From positions 108,922,476-108,986,475 of the forward strand of contig OZ024823.1 in NCBI GenBank assembly GCA_964016985.1: a DNA stretch of 64,000 bases, in the 5' to 3' direction. This stretch comes from Anodontia alba (Eukaryota; Mollusca; Bivalvia; Lucinida; Lucinidae). Both the position numbers and the translations under genes were made by a program. Positions 1 to 10,477 of the stretch are shown here, piece after piece. Within the stretch, counting starts at the first letter, position 1; each line of letters begins with the position of its first letter. Under the pieces are notes generated by a model that worked only from the letters and a program-made list of their open reading frames with translations, did no database searches and was not told where the DNA came from.

Positions 1-167
1 ACATATATTAAGGTTACTAATATCTTATATATATATGTCAGAATGCACTTACTCTTAGGATTTATATCAAGAATGAGCCTATTCTAAAGTTTCCTGAGCC
101 TTAATCCAGAAGTGGAGGGATCTACTTGTTTTTGTGTTAGAATTGGGAGCTCCTTCCCACCTAATTG

Positions 168-530
168 GCGAATTCTAGCACATTATCTATAGTTTAATGT
201 ATTGTGCAGTTAAATGAAAGTTTTTAAAAGTAAAACATATTTTAACAAGCAATACTTAACCTATAGATAGATAATACCACATCCCTGTCCCCCCCTTAGC
301 TCTTCCCTTTAGATCTTTACATCAAAGAAACTGACACATGATCAAAAGAGTGGGAATATGTCACACAGGCGACTGCCTAAGGGACTTTTGGATTAAGACT
401 GTATGGGACGACGTTTCTGTTGTTTTTTCTGTGGAAGGTATGGGCAGAATAGAATGTAGCACATTATCTATAGGTTAAGTATTGCTTGTTGAAATATGTT
501 TTACTTTTAAAAACTTCATTTTTGTGCATT
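168..530. repeat. Imperfect inverted repeat element
   Basis: Arms of about 55 bases at 214-272 and 467-521 are inverted copies, sharing TAAAACATATTTTAACAAGC and AATACTTAACCTATAGATA. The short word GCACATTATCTATAG occurs near both ends in the same orientation. About 195 bases separate the arms. Probably an old MITE or foldback repeat; the family is not otherwise seen here. Confidence 0.6.
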
Positions 531-748
531 AAGCGACCTCCCAGTAGGCGTGTCTGCAGGTTTTACTGACAGCTCTTTTGTGATGCTTGTGTCGACAGTT
601 GTTCAATCTTTGTATTGATACCCTTGCTTGTGTGCAATTCTAATGCCTGTTTACATTTTAAACACACATGTTTATCAGCATTCCTTTGATTGCTGTGTAT
701 ACAGAAATGGAACCCAAAGATAGAAGGAACGGTAAAGCTAGAGAAATA

Positions 749-796
749 AAGAAGCACTATTTAACATTGCATAAGAAGCACTATTTAACATTGCAT
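749..796. repeat. 24-bp tandem duplication
   Basis: Two perfect copies of a 24-base unit beginning AAGAAGCACTATTTAACATT, followed by a partial third start. Confidence 0.85.
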
Positions 797-1271
797 AAGA
801 AACAGTCAATACAAAGTTTGTACAGCTTTTTTTGTGGTGAAGAAAGAAAGATAAAGAACTAAATGCTAATGGTTTAGGTAATTAATTTCAGCCACAACAC
901 ATCATGATTATCACTGCTGACCGCAAGTGAAAGTTTATCTTTGCTTTTTATAATCATTTTTTTTTATCCCATACAGACTTGACACAAGTAAAATAACAAA
1001 AACTGTGCTAGAAATTGTTGTTTCTAAACGGCAGAGCTACATTGAAAACATGTTCTTGAATAATTTCAACCACGATTACGTTGTCAAAATGGTTAGTTTT
1101 TCCATCATGTGTTGATCACGTGATCAAGATTGTTTAAATGATAGGTCATATTTGTAAATGTTTATATTGCTGATACAAAATGTGACCATCTCAATGTGGA
1201 AGCCCTACTCATGATAGGCAGATATGTGCACTCAGCTCTTATTACTGTTCCTGTTCATATTTTATTCACCT
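797..1271. other. Stretch with nothing recognised
   Basis: No exon, repeat family member or RNA gene is recognised. It is presumably an intron of the GALNT2-like gene, since earlier exons should lie to the left. Confidence 0.4.
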
Positions 1272-1516
1272 GGGCCCAGTTGTTCAAAGCTAACGACGTC
1301 GTTAGTTAACGATTTGTTAAAATTTACATCAAGTGATACGCAAATATGCTGAAATTTTTTGCTGAAAAAATGTGAGTAGCTTTTGCAGTGCAAAAGCTAC
1401 TCACATTTTTTCAGCAATAAATATCAGAATATTGTATATTTGAATCCGCTAAAACAGTTAACGAAATGACCCTTAACGAGCTCGTTAAGCTAACGACGCT
1501 TTGAACAACTGGGCCC
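1272..1516. mobile_element. A-family palindromic MITE, copy 1
   Basis: The element is a near-complete palindrome of about 245 bases. Ends GGGCCCAGTTGTTCAAA and TTTGAACAACTGGGCCC enclose AACGACGTCGTTAGTTAACG-type blocks. A central hairpin, GTGAGTAGCTTTTGCA paired with TGCAAAAGCTACTCAC, sits in the middle. No coding capacity. Non-autonomous DNA transposon by structure; superfamily unknown. Confidence 0.85.
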
Positions 1517-1710
1517 TGTACAAAAGTTCAGGAAGAAGGAAGAGCTATGCTTTGCAACCATTGTTGGTATCAGCATCCACAAATGTTCAAGTTTTTGAAG
1601 ATCTGAATCTCCTGAAAGCAAGAATTGGTTATTCAGAACTAACTTCAGGTGCTGGTCCAACATTTTCTTCTATGCAGGTATCCTTCTGTCCAAAAGTAAC
1701 CTTTAAATCG

Positions 1711-1729
1711 GTGTGTGTGTGTGTGTGTT
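1711..1729. repeat. (GT)n microsatellite
   Basis: Uninterrupted GT dinucleotides, followed by a looser GTGTGT tract to about 1781. Confidence 0.9.
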
Positions 1730-1892
1730 TGAGAGACTTTAGATTTCTGCATGTGCATGAGTGTGTGTTTGTATGTGTGTGAAACAGACAGAGACAGACA
1801 GATAGACCTAACATTTCTGATTGCAGATGTGCGTTAAAGAGTTAAGTTGTATAGTCATTGAAATTAGTGTTTGCTTTGTTATTTTCATACAG

Positions 1893-2014
1893 GTTTAATG
1901 AGATCACGTGTGAAAGGAGCTGATATGGCCAAGGCACCAGTTTTGACATTTCTTGATAGCCATTGTGAATGTAATACTAACTGGCTAGAACCTCTTCTGG
2001 CAGAAGTTAAAAAA
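1893..2014 (+). CDS. GALNT2: GALNT2-like exon: DxH metal and UDP-binding segment
   Basis: Residues 1-41 of the visible product. The acceptor is TTTTCATACAG and the donor is GTAAGC. The exon opens with two bases that complete a Gly codon (GLMRSR context), then runs through [16 protein letters not shown] to [11 protein letters not shown]. The DSH triad is the family's DxH motif, which binds Mn2+ and the UDP-GalNAc diphosphate. No upstream exon coding the preceding VLRNDRREG-type segment is visible in bases 1-1892, so earlier exons should lie to the left. Confidence 0.95.
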
Positions 2015-2120
2015 GTAAGCTTTATCTTATTGACTTTGCTACCATAAGATGAAATAGTTCTAGGTAAAGGCTCAAAATAACCGTAACATTGCTGATTGGG
2101 CCATAAAACTCCAACTCAAG

Positions 2121-2418
2121 CCGGGCTCGGTAGCTCAGTTGGATACATGTCCGACTGGAGACCAGGGGGTCGCGGGTTCGACCCTCGCCGAGCAACATTC
2201 TTTCGTGGAGATTGATCATGAAATATTTTCTACGTCATTCTCTCCTTTCCGCTGATTCAAGAAGGGTCAGTTTCTTGCGAAAGAATGTGCACAATACTGG
2301 TTAACCGCTTAGAGGACTAAGCCTGCCCAGTAAATGTGTGGTTAGGTAAACTGACTGGCTCGACATGATCCCATTGGGTTGACTGGGCCGTAAAACCTCA
2401 AACAAACAAACAAAAAAA
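2121..2418 (+). mobile_element. SINE-1, full length (tRNA-derived)
   Basis: The head carries Pol III promoter boxes in a tRNA-like setting: TAGCTCAGTTGGATACATG (A box) and GGTCGCGGGTTCGACCC (B box). A shared body follows (TTCGTGGAGATTGATCATGA, GAAAGAATGTGCACAATACT), and the tail is AACAAACAAACAAA. Near-identical 11-base flanks (CTCCAACTCAA before, CTCGAACTCAA after) mark a target-site duplication. Confidence 0.88.
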
Positions 2419-2556
2419 CTCGAACTCAAAGCTCAAAATTCATATGGATATGCCTAAGAATTAACACAGTATTTGGACCTACTGGAATTCATATAGTGAA
2501 AAAGAAAGATGGCTTATGTGGAAGGTGACCTGGATCTATACTGTATATGGAAAAGT

Positions 2557-2893
2557 ACAGTCGACTCTCGTTATCTCGAAGTCCATGGGACTCTCAGAAA
2601 CACTTTTGAGATATCCATACCTCGACATATCAGATTTGCGGAATTGAGGAACACAATAAATCGAACAACCACATTTTACATATGCATATGTAATTTGACT
2701 CCTTAAGTTAGAGATATAATGAAAGTATTGTGGAAAAGAGGAGAAATTGCTCCTATGGAGCAATTTCTCCTCTTTTCCACAATATTTTGTAACCTGTTGT
2801 TAGATTTCAATGTTAAAACAGGGACCAGATTTTCACTTCGAGATAAGCGGTTATTCGAGATAAGCAAGGTCGAGATAACGAAAGTCCACTGTA
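2557..2893. mobile_element. E-family MITE, copy 1
   Basis: Ends TACAGTCGACTCTCG and GTCCACTGTA are inverted copies flanked by TA. Inner arms also pair (TATCTCGAA blocks). The centre is a perfect stem of about 28 bases, TGTGGAAAAGAGGAGAAATT plus its complement, around a tiny loop. A TA target and terminal inverted repeats suggest Tc1/mariner mobilisation. Confidence 0.85.
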
Positions 2894-2970
2894 TTGGTTT
2901 TACTAGTGTACCTCATCATAACATTTAATGGTTGAAATGAGCTTCACCATCAGAAAACATACCTTGGGAT

Positions 2971-4252
2971 CAGGGCTCTGGAAATTTTGAAATCTGAATC
3001 GGTCCAGCCGATGACGATGACGTCATCAATGAGCCCATTTCCAAAAAAGAAATATGTATATATCCCCTGTCATGAAAACAAATGACAATTGGCAGTCCTA
3101 TAACTCCTTTTAAATAATACACCTCAACTCCTTTATATGACGGAAGTCCGAGTATAACGAGCATGATCAAAGCTGGCGTCATCAATAAATACAGTCAGGT
3201 ATGTAAAAAGAAAGAAAAAAAAACAAACAAAAAAAAACGGTTTTGTTGTTATTTCCACCTCCGCAGGGTTTTCCTAAACTATTTATAAACAACTGATTCC
3301 TGTCTTGTATAAGCGCTAAGACGGCGGGAAACAGGAGAGACGGAACGAAACGACTTTCATGGACCTAATTAGGTCTAATAAAAAAGGCCTGCGCCACGGG
3401 CGGTTTTGCAGTTTTCAATGTTTCAAGATTTGATCAGACTGCTTAAATTTTAAGCACTGACCAATCTTGTCTAGCGCAAGTGGTGCATTACTTATTTTTA
3501 CCGTGAAATCTACCTTGAATTATACTCGCGTGTTACGGCTATCAACAACAAAAAAAAAAAAGAAAAAAAAAAGAAGCAATCAATAATACTCAGATCAGAA
3601 GCCGTTGTATGCGACATCTGATCAGGACGTACACGGTTTGGGAATTCATTTATCAAATCTGGGACCGACAAACTGTGTTGATCAAAACAAAAAAGAAGAG
3701 GAAGAAAACGGGTGCGTTCAAGCGGTGCATTCTTTTATCACTCTCAGTAAAGCGACCTTTAATCTTTTGGACACGCCGACTGCACCTGGATGTTTTGCAG
3801 TCTCAGTGTATTCACACATGTCACACAAACGGATTAATTATCAGACTACCGTTACTGATGATTCGTGTTAATCGCTTGTTTACCGCACAAAGGTCAGTGG
3901 AGTGTTGATTTTTTGACAATGTTTGGATAATGACGTAATTAATCTGTGCTGCGGTAGGTTGTCGTTATTCAGCTGTCTCTCCAATATACATGTCAAATGA
4001 CCGTTTAGAGCCTTTTAACTACCATAATATCGCATTTAAAAGGTGCGCGGACTTTGTCAGTTTGGGAAGACTTGACCGTTTGTGATTTTTTAGACATCAT
4101 TGATTCGTGAAAATTGGTTGGTTGGGGAAAAAATGGGGTTCAAGGCACAAACCTGTTGGACCGATTTATTAGCGTTTTGGGGTGTTTGAAATCGCTCCAG
4201 AATTCTTAATTTCCGTCCAGACCGGCTATTTTTCCAGTTTTCCTGAGCCCTG
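2971..4252. mobile_element. CAGGGCTC element, copy 1 (1.28 kb)
   Basis: Terminal inverted repeats CAGGGCTC...GAGCCCTG. A perfect 9-base flanking duplication CCTTGGGAT lies immediately outside both ends. It is inserted in a Q-family repeat whose remainder continues at 4253. The inverse copy is at 34379-35621. Two overlapping open frames (about 99 and 88 codons, 3605-3908) are open in both copies but resemble no protein I know. Probably a non-autonomous DNA transposon. Confidence 0.82.
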
Positions 4253-4322
4253 CCTTGGGATATGTGTACCCAGCAAAGATTCAAATCAGCCTGTACATTC
4301 TGATCAAAATTTTCACTGGACA

Positions 4323-4573
4323 AGGTGGGCACCCATAGCCTAGTGGATAGGAGAGTTGACTCCTAATCCATTAGGTTTCTCAACACTGTGGTTCGAGCCT
4401 TGCTTGGGTCACATGTGGGAAAGCCAAGTTCTGCTTACAGATGGTCAGGTGGTTTTTCCCTGGGATCTCCGGTTTTCACCCACCTTTGATGAATGATCAG
4501 CTTGATATAAGTGAAATATTCTTAAAAGGGCTCTAAAACCCAAATCAAAAAAAGAAAAAAAAAAAAAATGTCT
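4323..4573 (+). mobile_element. SINE-2, copy 1 (tRNA-derived)
   Basis: The tRNA-like head has TAGCCTAGTGGATAGGAG (A box) and GGTTCGAGCCTTGC (B box). The body includes GGGAAAGCCAAGTTCTGCTT and an A-rich tail follows. CTGGACA flanks both sides as a short target duplication. It sits in the same Q repeat as the CAGGGCTC element. Confidence 0.82.
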
Positions 4574-4712
4574 CTGGACATGTTAGATAGACAAGGATGC
4601 AAATTTTCTTCACGTGACAATAAAGACTCAAATCAGACTGCAAGGATGTGCAGGCTAATTTGAGTCTTTGTTGGGCATACATGTCAGAAAGTATGTTTAC
4701 TCACACTGCAGT
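4574..4712. repeat. Q-family repeat, right part
   Basis: Contains AAAGACTCAAATCAGACTGC and GCAGGCTAATTTGAGTCTTT, an imperfect inverted pair typical of Q. It is split from its left part (4253-4322) by SINE-2. Confidence 0.55.
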
Positions 4713-4874
4713 TCATTGGATACCTGAAATCATAATGTTCTTGCTTTTGTATTTTTATCAGCATAAAAGTCAGTATTATCAAGTATAGGTTATAGCTCCA
4801 AATAAGAAAGGGTATTCAGACTTGTTTGTTTCCATAAAATGTATTTTGTTTTGAATTGCCAATCTGATTCAATT

Positions 4875-5091
4875 TTAACCCTTGTCCTGCTGAATAAATT
4901 AAATTGCCATGCCCACTTCTAATTTTGCAGCCAATCAGATTACTTGATCTGGATTGTTGCTATAAATTGACATACTGCATGACAAACAGTGCAGATCTAG
5001 ATCAGTTGGCTTCTTCAGAAGCCAACTGATCTGGATCTACACTGTTTGCAAAGGCAGGGTATATCCGGGTTCAGCATGACACATGGGTTAA
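4875..5091. mobile_element. D-family MITE, copy 1
   Basis: Ends are AACCCTTGTCCTGCTGAA and an inverted form ending CAGCATGACACATGGGTT. The central hairpin GATCAGTTGGCTTCTTCAGAAG... is flanked by CAAACAGTGCAGATC and its complement. The body includes CCAATCAGATTACTTGATC. No coding capacity. Confidence 0.82.
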
Positions 5092-5271
5092 TAAGTATGC
5101 ACAACATACCTTTTTGGAAAACAAAAATAAAAATGAATAAGAAAAATAACTTTTAGGTAAAACTGGCTGATCCGGCGCTATGTTTACCATCCAAGATGTT
5201 TAACACCACTATACATCGGATAATTCCCCACCTCAAATTGTGACTGTTAAAGCTGTGTATCTTTGTTTCAG

Positions 5272-5359
5272 AATAAACATAATGTGGTGAGTCCTATAAT
5301 AGACGTGATCAACATGGATAACTTTGAGTATATTGGAGCATCTGCAGATTTGAAAGGAG
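5272..5359 (+). CDS. GALNT2: GALNT2-like exon: [13 protein letters not shown] segment
   Basis: Residues 42-70. The acceptor is CTTTGTTTCAG and the donor GTGAAT. It encodes [18 protein letters not shown] followed by [11 protein letters not shown], a core strand-loop of the GT27 catalytic fold. It enters in phase 0 from the previous exon and leaves one base of a Gly codon. An E-family MITE begins only about 95 bases downstream, so the donor sits close to transposon DNA. Confidence 0.95.
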
Positions 5360-5452
5360 GTGAATATGCTAATACAGCTCTGTTTAGTTCCATCTACCCT
5401 TTTACCCTTAGTATGTGGACAGACAGTCCTGAGCAAATCATGTAGCTCCATT

Positions 5453-5777
5453 TACAGTCGACTCTCGTTATCTCGAATTCCAAGGGTCTCTTTGAAACAC
5501 TTCGAGATATCCGTACCGCGACATATCAGAGTTGCAGAATTGAGGAAAACAATACATCAAACAACCACAATTAACAAATGAATAAGTAATTTGTCTCCTG
5601 AAGTTACAGATATATTGAAAATATTGTGGAAAAGAGGAGTAAGGAGCAATTTCTTCTCTTTTCAACAATATTTTGTTATCCCTTGTTAGATTTCAATCTT
5701 AAAAGAGGGACCAGATTTTCACTTCGAGATAAGCGGTTATTCAAGGTAAGGGAGGTCGAGATAATGAGAGTCAACTA
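5453..5777. mobile_element. E-family MITE, copy 2 (decayed)
   Basis: TACAGTCGACTCTCG at the left and AGTCAACTA at the right. The central stem is damaged (GGAGTAAGGAGCAATTTCTT), unlike the perfect stems of copies 1, 3 and 6. Confidence 0.8.
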
Positions 5778-6115
5778 TTATTTATACTAGAGCTAGGGTA
5801 TATCAGCTATGAAATGACTACTAATGGTCTAAAAAATTCCTCACTCTCAGACCAGTTTAAATCCACAACCCTCTATTTGCAGATTTAGAGCATTATACAT
5901 TATTCTTCTTAAACCAGTGATAAAACTGTAGGAGCATAGGTAGTTGCGACAAAATGTTTTTCATTAAATCATGATAAAACTTCACACATTTACTTCTTCT
6001 GAGTAAATCACTATGTATATATAGATATTTTATGTGGATGGTAGCGACCTTTATCAGAATGTTCATTTGAGCAGTTTAGGGAGCAGTAGGATTTTACAAT
6101 GTTCTTAAATTTCAG

Positions 6116-6203
6116 GATTTGACTGGAATTTGGTATTTAAATGGGACTATATGACGAATGAGGAGAGAAATTGGAGGTTAAAAAATCCAGTTGACCCAAT
6201 CAA
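6116..6203 (+). CDS. GALNT2: GALNT2-like exon: [12 protein letters not shown] segment
   Basis: Residues 71-99. The acceptor is AAATTTCAG and the donor GTGAGT. It encodes [13 protein letters not shown], then a charged stretch ending NPVDPIK. The FDWNL block is diagnostic of GalNAc-transferases, and this wording (FKWDYM) is GALNT2-like. The exon carries two bases of a Lys codon into the next. Confidence 0.96.
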
Positions 6204-6531
6204 GTGAGTGTGATTTTCTTTTCTTTAATCTGTTGGCCATGTCATACAAAAATGTGTTTTTAGGCATATGCAGACTGTGAAGGTCCCAGGTGCAGTATTT
6301 TCATGTCTTTTTGTTACCAACTTACAGAGCTCACTGGGTTCTGTATGAAATTTGAACAGCAAAAACCCTGATGAGATGGTGCAGATGTACAGAAAGACCT
6401 GTTTCTGTGTATTTCTCACATGCTCAGAGACACCATTTCAGCTCCAGATAAGGCGGTACTGATATTTTTCTTATTCACAAAAAACTAATTGTGTACTCTG
6501 AAGCGCCTTGCCAAGGCACTTCTAATGAGTA

Positions 6532-8196
6532 CCGTATTAATCCGCCTATAAGACGGGGATTTTTCCCAAAAAAAAGCCCCCAAAAATCCAGACCCGTCTT
6601 ATAATCAAGGTCTTTGGCCATATCGGTATTTTCGGCAAAGTCCGGTGGTGCCACGTGGTCACGGAAAATGCCGATCTTCGAAACCGGTAGAAGGATATAA
6701 TGTTTACCTTCGTCCCTTGATAGAAATAGCAGCAAGGTAATTTTTTAGGTGAAGTACCGAATTTTTCTGTGTATTACTCGCACCCGTGTATAACACGCAC
6801 TGAATATTTGCTAAATAGTTTTGAAATAAAAAAAAGATGTTCCCATGTAAAACACGAAGAATTTATCAGTGTTTTATTAACTAAGTTACCAGATACTAAG
6901 TGTGTCAAATTTCACTAGGATTGAGTTGAAAATGGCCGAATTCGGAAGGTTTAGAGTAGAAACAGGCCGAATTTACGATAATGCTAACTGAATTTTCATT
7001 GTGCAGCTCTGTTACCATGGGCCTCAGGCAACTTGATGTAGTGTAGGCAGTTTTTTGCTTCCCCACTGCAGACGCTATGACAATAAAAATGTAGTTATTT
7101 CTTTTGTGTTCTCATAATTAACACCTTCTTTGTGTCACTTTGTGTCACTTTCTTAACTGAGACGTGAAATTATCAACTCAGTGCCTCAGGGCAATGTAAA
7201 CAACAACTAAAGTCGACTAGTTGTCATTCTGACTGCCAATTAACCAATTAAGTGCACAGATGTATGCTGGTATTTTTTTTGTTTTTTTTCTTTATCATAA
7301 ACATTGTTTATTTCAAACAATTTTTTTGGTAAGTTGGAAGAAAAGTTAAAAAAAAAGAAAAAAGATAAACATATGGTAAGAAAATAAAAGATAAAATGCA
7401 GATGACCGATCTACCTACCTCAAAAGCCCAGTTGGTTTTGTTTATTATCAATAATTTTAATAATTGCAAAAAAATAAATACTTTTTTATTTTTTCAATGT
7501 ATGATCGTTTGTGCCAATATTTATGTTCTACCAAATTTATTTCCTATTTTGAACTACAATAAATCAGTTGTGCAGGCTGATTTATTCAAGTTACGGTGTG
7601 AGACTTGTCAAAGTCCGGTAATCAATACAGATTCATATGCATATGCCTGTTTGAGTAGTTTCCCTTTGAAGAGATCACATGATCAGCAAAATAAAAAAGC
7701 GTAAACAAAAAAGAGCATGGACATGAAAAGGATATCAAATTACTGCAAATCAGATGGAGTTGCTTGTTTTGAGCCGACAGAACCATGGTATGGGCGAGAT
7801 AGGTATAAAAAATCATGAATATCTCATAGCAATCATTCTATTTCACATTTTTACCGGGCGATCGTGAATGTCATGAGTTTTCGCGACCAATTATCTTGGC
7901 GATTTCTGTCCCGATTTTGGTGTTCCTATAAATAATACACATCGGATTTTTGTAAACGTTTTCTGGGTAAATAAGGTGCGTGTTATACACAGTTAAATAC
8001 GGTATGCATGCTTGTAAGTGGTGTTCGAAGTTTTTTTAATTGTACTTTAGGATTTTCTGAGTGGCAGGGAATATCTCCGACAGGCGACTTTTTTTAACCC
8101 GTCTTATAATTAAGTAAAAGCAATATCCTGCCTGGAAAGGGCCCAAAAACAGCCCCCGTCTTATAAACGAATCGTCTTATAGGCGGATTAATACGG
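6532..8196. mobile_element. TA-flanked inverted-repeat transposon, outer (1.66 kb)
   Basis: Terminal inverted repeats CCGTATTAATCCGCCTATAA and its complement at the right end. Flanking TA dinucleotides at 6530-6531 and 8197-8198 collapse to the B-family GAGTACCCACA site when the element is removed. TA duplication is typical of Tc1/mariner. No transposase is visible; most of its length is the inner element. Confidence 0.8.
6757..8002. mobile_element. TA-flanked inverted-repeat transposon, inner (1.25 kb)
   Basis: Left end CCGAATTTTTCTGTGTATTA and right end GTTATACACAGTTAAATACG are imperfect inverted repeats. TA lies on both sides (6755-6756, 8003-8004). The interior is AT-rich with short open frames (for example 7396-7704) that look like chance. 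Non-autonomous. Confidence 0.72.
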
Positions 8197-8241
8197 TACC
8201 CACATCATAAGTTTTTTTGGAGAAATAAAAAATATTTTTCT

Positions 8242-8484
8242 GGGCCCAGTTGTTCAAAACTAATGATGTCGTTAGTTAACGATTCATTAAAATTTACATC
8301 GAGTGATACGCAAATATTTTGAAATTTTTTGCTGAAAAAATGTGAGTAGCTTTTGCAGTGCAAAAGCTACTCACATTTTTCCAGCAAAAAATATCAGAAT
8401 ATTGTATATTGAATCTGCTAAAACAGTTAACGAAATGACCCTTAACGAGCTCGTTAGCTAACGACGCTTTGAACAACTGGGCCC
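8242..8484. mobile_element. A-family palindromic MITE, copy 2
   Basis: Intact palindrome inside the B-family host; the middle carries the AGCTTTTGCAGTGCAAAAGC hairpin. Confidence 0.85.
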
Positions 8485-8872
8485 TGGTATCTCCTTTTAC
8501 CTAAAGCTATGAGCTGTCAGACGTGGCCCATATGAACCATGTCATGCAAAGAATTAACTTAGGACATATGTATGTAAGCACAGATTTCACCCATCCTGAT
8601 CTGAGCTATTGCTTTTTCTGTAGATTCTAAAATATTTAGTCTTTCTGACACTGGAAGCATTTATAAGAATGTGCAAAAGGTCCCATTTTACTGTGTCAAT
8701 AAAAGATCTAACAGATCTGATCTCAAGTTAAGGTGATAATTTCACTGCAAAAAAAAAAAAAAACAGAAACATTAACAGGACAGAAATTAATAACTGTTTT
8801 CCAATTCAGATCCATGATAAAAATATCGCCTGGTCATATGCTGGTGGAAATAAAATGTTGGTGCCCATGAAC

Positions 8873-9335
8873 TGTCAGTAAAACAGGAATACAAACTGAT
8901 AAAATGCCAGTCAATAAAACAGTAATACAAACTGATAAAATGCTAGTCAATAAAACAGGAATTCAAACATAAAATGCCAGTCAATAAAACAGGAAATCAG
9001 TCTGATAAAATGCCTGTCAATAAATCAGGAATAGAAACTGATAAAATGCCAGTCAATAAAACAGGAATACAAACTAATAAAATGCCAGTCAATAAAACAG
9101 GAATACAAACTAATAAAATGCCAGTCAATAAAATGGGAATACAAACCAATAAAATACCAGTCAATAAAAGAGGAATAGAAACTGATAAAATGCCAGTCAA
9201 TAAAACATGAATACAAATAATAAAATGCCAGTCAATAAAACAGGAATATAAACTATTAAAATATCAGTCAATAACAGGAATACAAACTGATAAAATACCA
9301 GTCAATAAAACAAACACAAACTGATAAAATGCCAT
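8873..9335. repeat. 36-bp minisatellite, about 12 units
   Basis: Unit ATAAAATGCCAGTCAATAAA plus ACAGGAATACAAACTG, with point changes and a few short or long units. Because 36 is a multiple of three, several frames stay open on both strands. These open frames are not evidence of a protein. It lies in the intron before exon 9604. Confidence 0.93.
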
Positions 9336-9603
9336 CTGATTGTGTTTGTTAAAGGCTGCAAATCATCTGCAAATGTCAATGGTGATGTGCATTTTCCATC
9401 AGCTACGATAGAGGAATGAAAAATGTTTATAAACAATGTCTAATTCCAGCTGGGAAGATTGGAAAAGAAATAGTGATCATAGGCTGATTTGTCTGTGCCT
9501 AGTATAGTATATAGGCTGATCTGTGCATGGTATGCATTATGTGTATGCTGACTGTTTGCAGCTCACATATGAAACACGAAAATGCCTGATGTTTGTATTC
9601 CAG

Positions 9604-9707
9604 GACCCCAATGATAGCTGGTGGTTTGTTTACAATAGACAAGAGTTGGTTTGAGGAGCTGGGTAAATATGATATGGCAATGGATGTATGGGGAGGAGAA
9701 AATCTAG
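9604..9707 (+). CDS. GALNT2: GALNT2-like exon: TPMIAGGLF...WGGEN catalytic segment
   Basis: Residues 100-134. The acceptor is TTTGTATTCCAG and the donor GTGAGT. It contains [20 protein letters not shown] and [14 protein letters not shown] belongs to the Gal/GalNAc-transferase motif, where the Glu and Asn sit at the sugar-nucleotide and acceptor site and the Trp is in the mobile loop. All key residues are intact. An H-family MITE starts about 33 bases past the donor. Confidence 0.97.
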
Positions 9708-9739
9708 GTGAGTTAACAGGAGGAAATGGTTGAAACTTA

Positions 9740-9937
9740 GTTAACACTTACCATGCTGGGTAAAAATTTCAGTAGACATTTTGAAATATTTTTCTTATTT
9801 TTCCAGGAAAATAGGCTTTCATATTTCATGCAAGACAATTTGTATGAAATGTAAAACCAATGTTTTCTGGGGAAAAAAAATAAATATATTGTCAGTTTAT
9901 TGTCTGCTAAATTTGCACAGGGAGTGGTAAAGGTTAA
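9740..9937. mobile_element. H-family MITE, copy 1
   Basis: Starts TAACACTTACCATGCTGGGT, ends with a GGGAGTGGTAAAGGTTAA-like inverse. The inner arms are built on TTTCATGCAA and ACAATTTGTATGAAATGT. Confidence 0.7.
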
Positions 9938-10260
9938 GCTCTGTGGACAAGATTTAAGTTAAGACTGTGTATATTTATTAACAAGCAAGAAATGTGGATA
10001 GTATTTTCATCAAGGACACAACACTGTGGTCACTGCAAGATTCCAACTTGGGACCCCTGGACCTCGAATTTAATGCACTACAGTTGCTCTCAAGTGCTTG
10101 CAGATTGTTGAATCTTACATTTAGGAAAAAGCAGAGGCCCAGTACAGCCTGCTTTAATGGTCACACAGTGTACATGTATGTCTGAAACAGTAATATCAGA
10201 AAGAATAAAGATCTTACCAGATGTTGAAGATGTGGAGGCTTGAAAGTGTCTTTGTTGTTT

Positions 10261-10462
10261 GACCATTACCACTCTGGGCTAATTCAGCAGACGACAAATT
10301 GGTGATATTTTTCCCAGAAAATAGGATTTGACATTTCATGCAAATTGTCTCCACTGGAGACAATTTGCATAAAATGCCAAATCCTGTTTTCTGGGAAAAA
10401 TAAGAAAAAATATCACCAATTTATCATCTGCTGAAAATTTTACCCGGAGTGCTAAGTGTTAA
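10261..10462. mobile_element. H-family MITE, copy 2 (well preserved)
   Basis: Central stem CAAATTGTCTCCACTGGAGA plus complement, with GGATTTGACATTTCATG arms. The outer ends are ACCATTACCACTCTGGG and GGAGTGCTAAGTGTTAA. Confidence 0.8.
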
Positions 10463-10477
10463 TGGATCTTTTCTAAA

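Larger units (their letters stand above)
6441..8512. mobile_element. B-family MITE hosting three other elements
   Basis: The outer MITE begins near CTCCAGATAAGG and ends near CCTAAAGCTATGAG. Its central hairpin (AAGCGCCTTGCCAAGGCACT) is followed by TTCTAATGAGTA, interrupted at 6532-8196, and resumes at TACCCACATCATAAG. An A-family copy then interrupts it again at 8242-8484. Removing the insertions restores a normal B element. Confidence 0.75.

Noticed and set aside
1501..1782. Open frame ending near ATGCAG|GTATCC
   Set aside because: It starts inside an A-family end and runs into GT repeats; the peptide does not match the GalNAc-transferase segment expected before exon 1893.
2121..2200. Functional tRNA genes at SINE heads
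   Set aside because: A and B boxes are present, but acceptor-stem pairing and 3' ends are missing and each is joined to a SINE body.
3605..3908. 99-codon frame in the CAGGGCTC element as a gene
   Set aside because: Conserved in both copies, but a second frame over the same DNA is conserved too, as expected for recent copies; no domain recognised.
8974..9210. Open frame of repeated MPVNKTGIQT-like units
   Set aside because: Produced by the 36-bp minisatellite; other frames and the opposite strand are equally open and no start context or splice partner is seen.
8873..9335. CRISPR-like array
   Set aside because: Units are contiguous with no unique spacers and the genome is eukaryotic.
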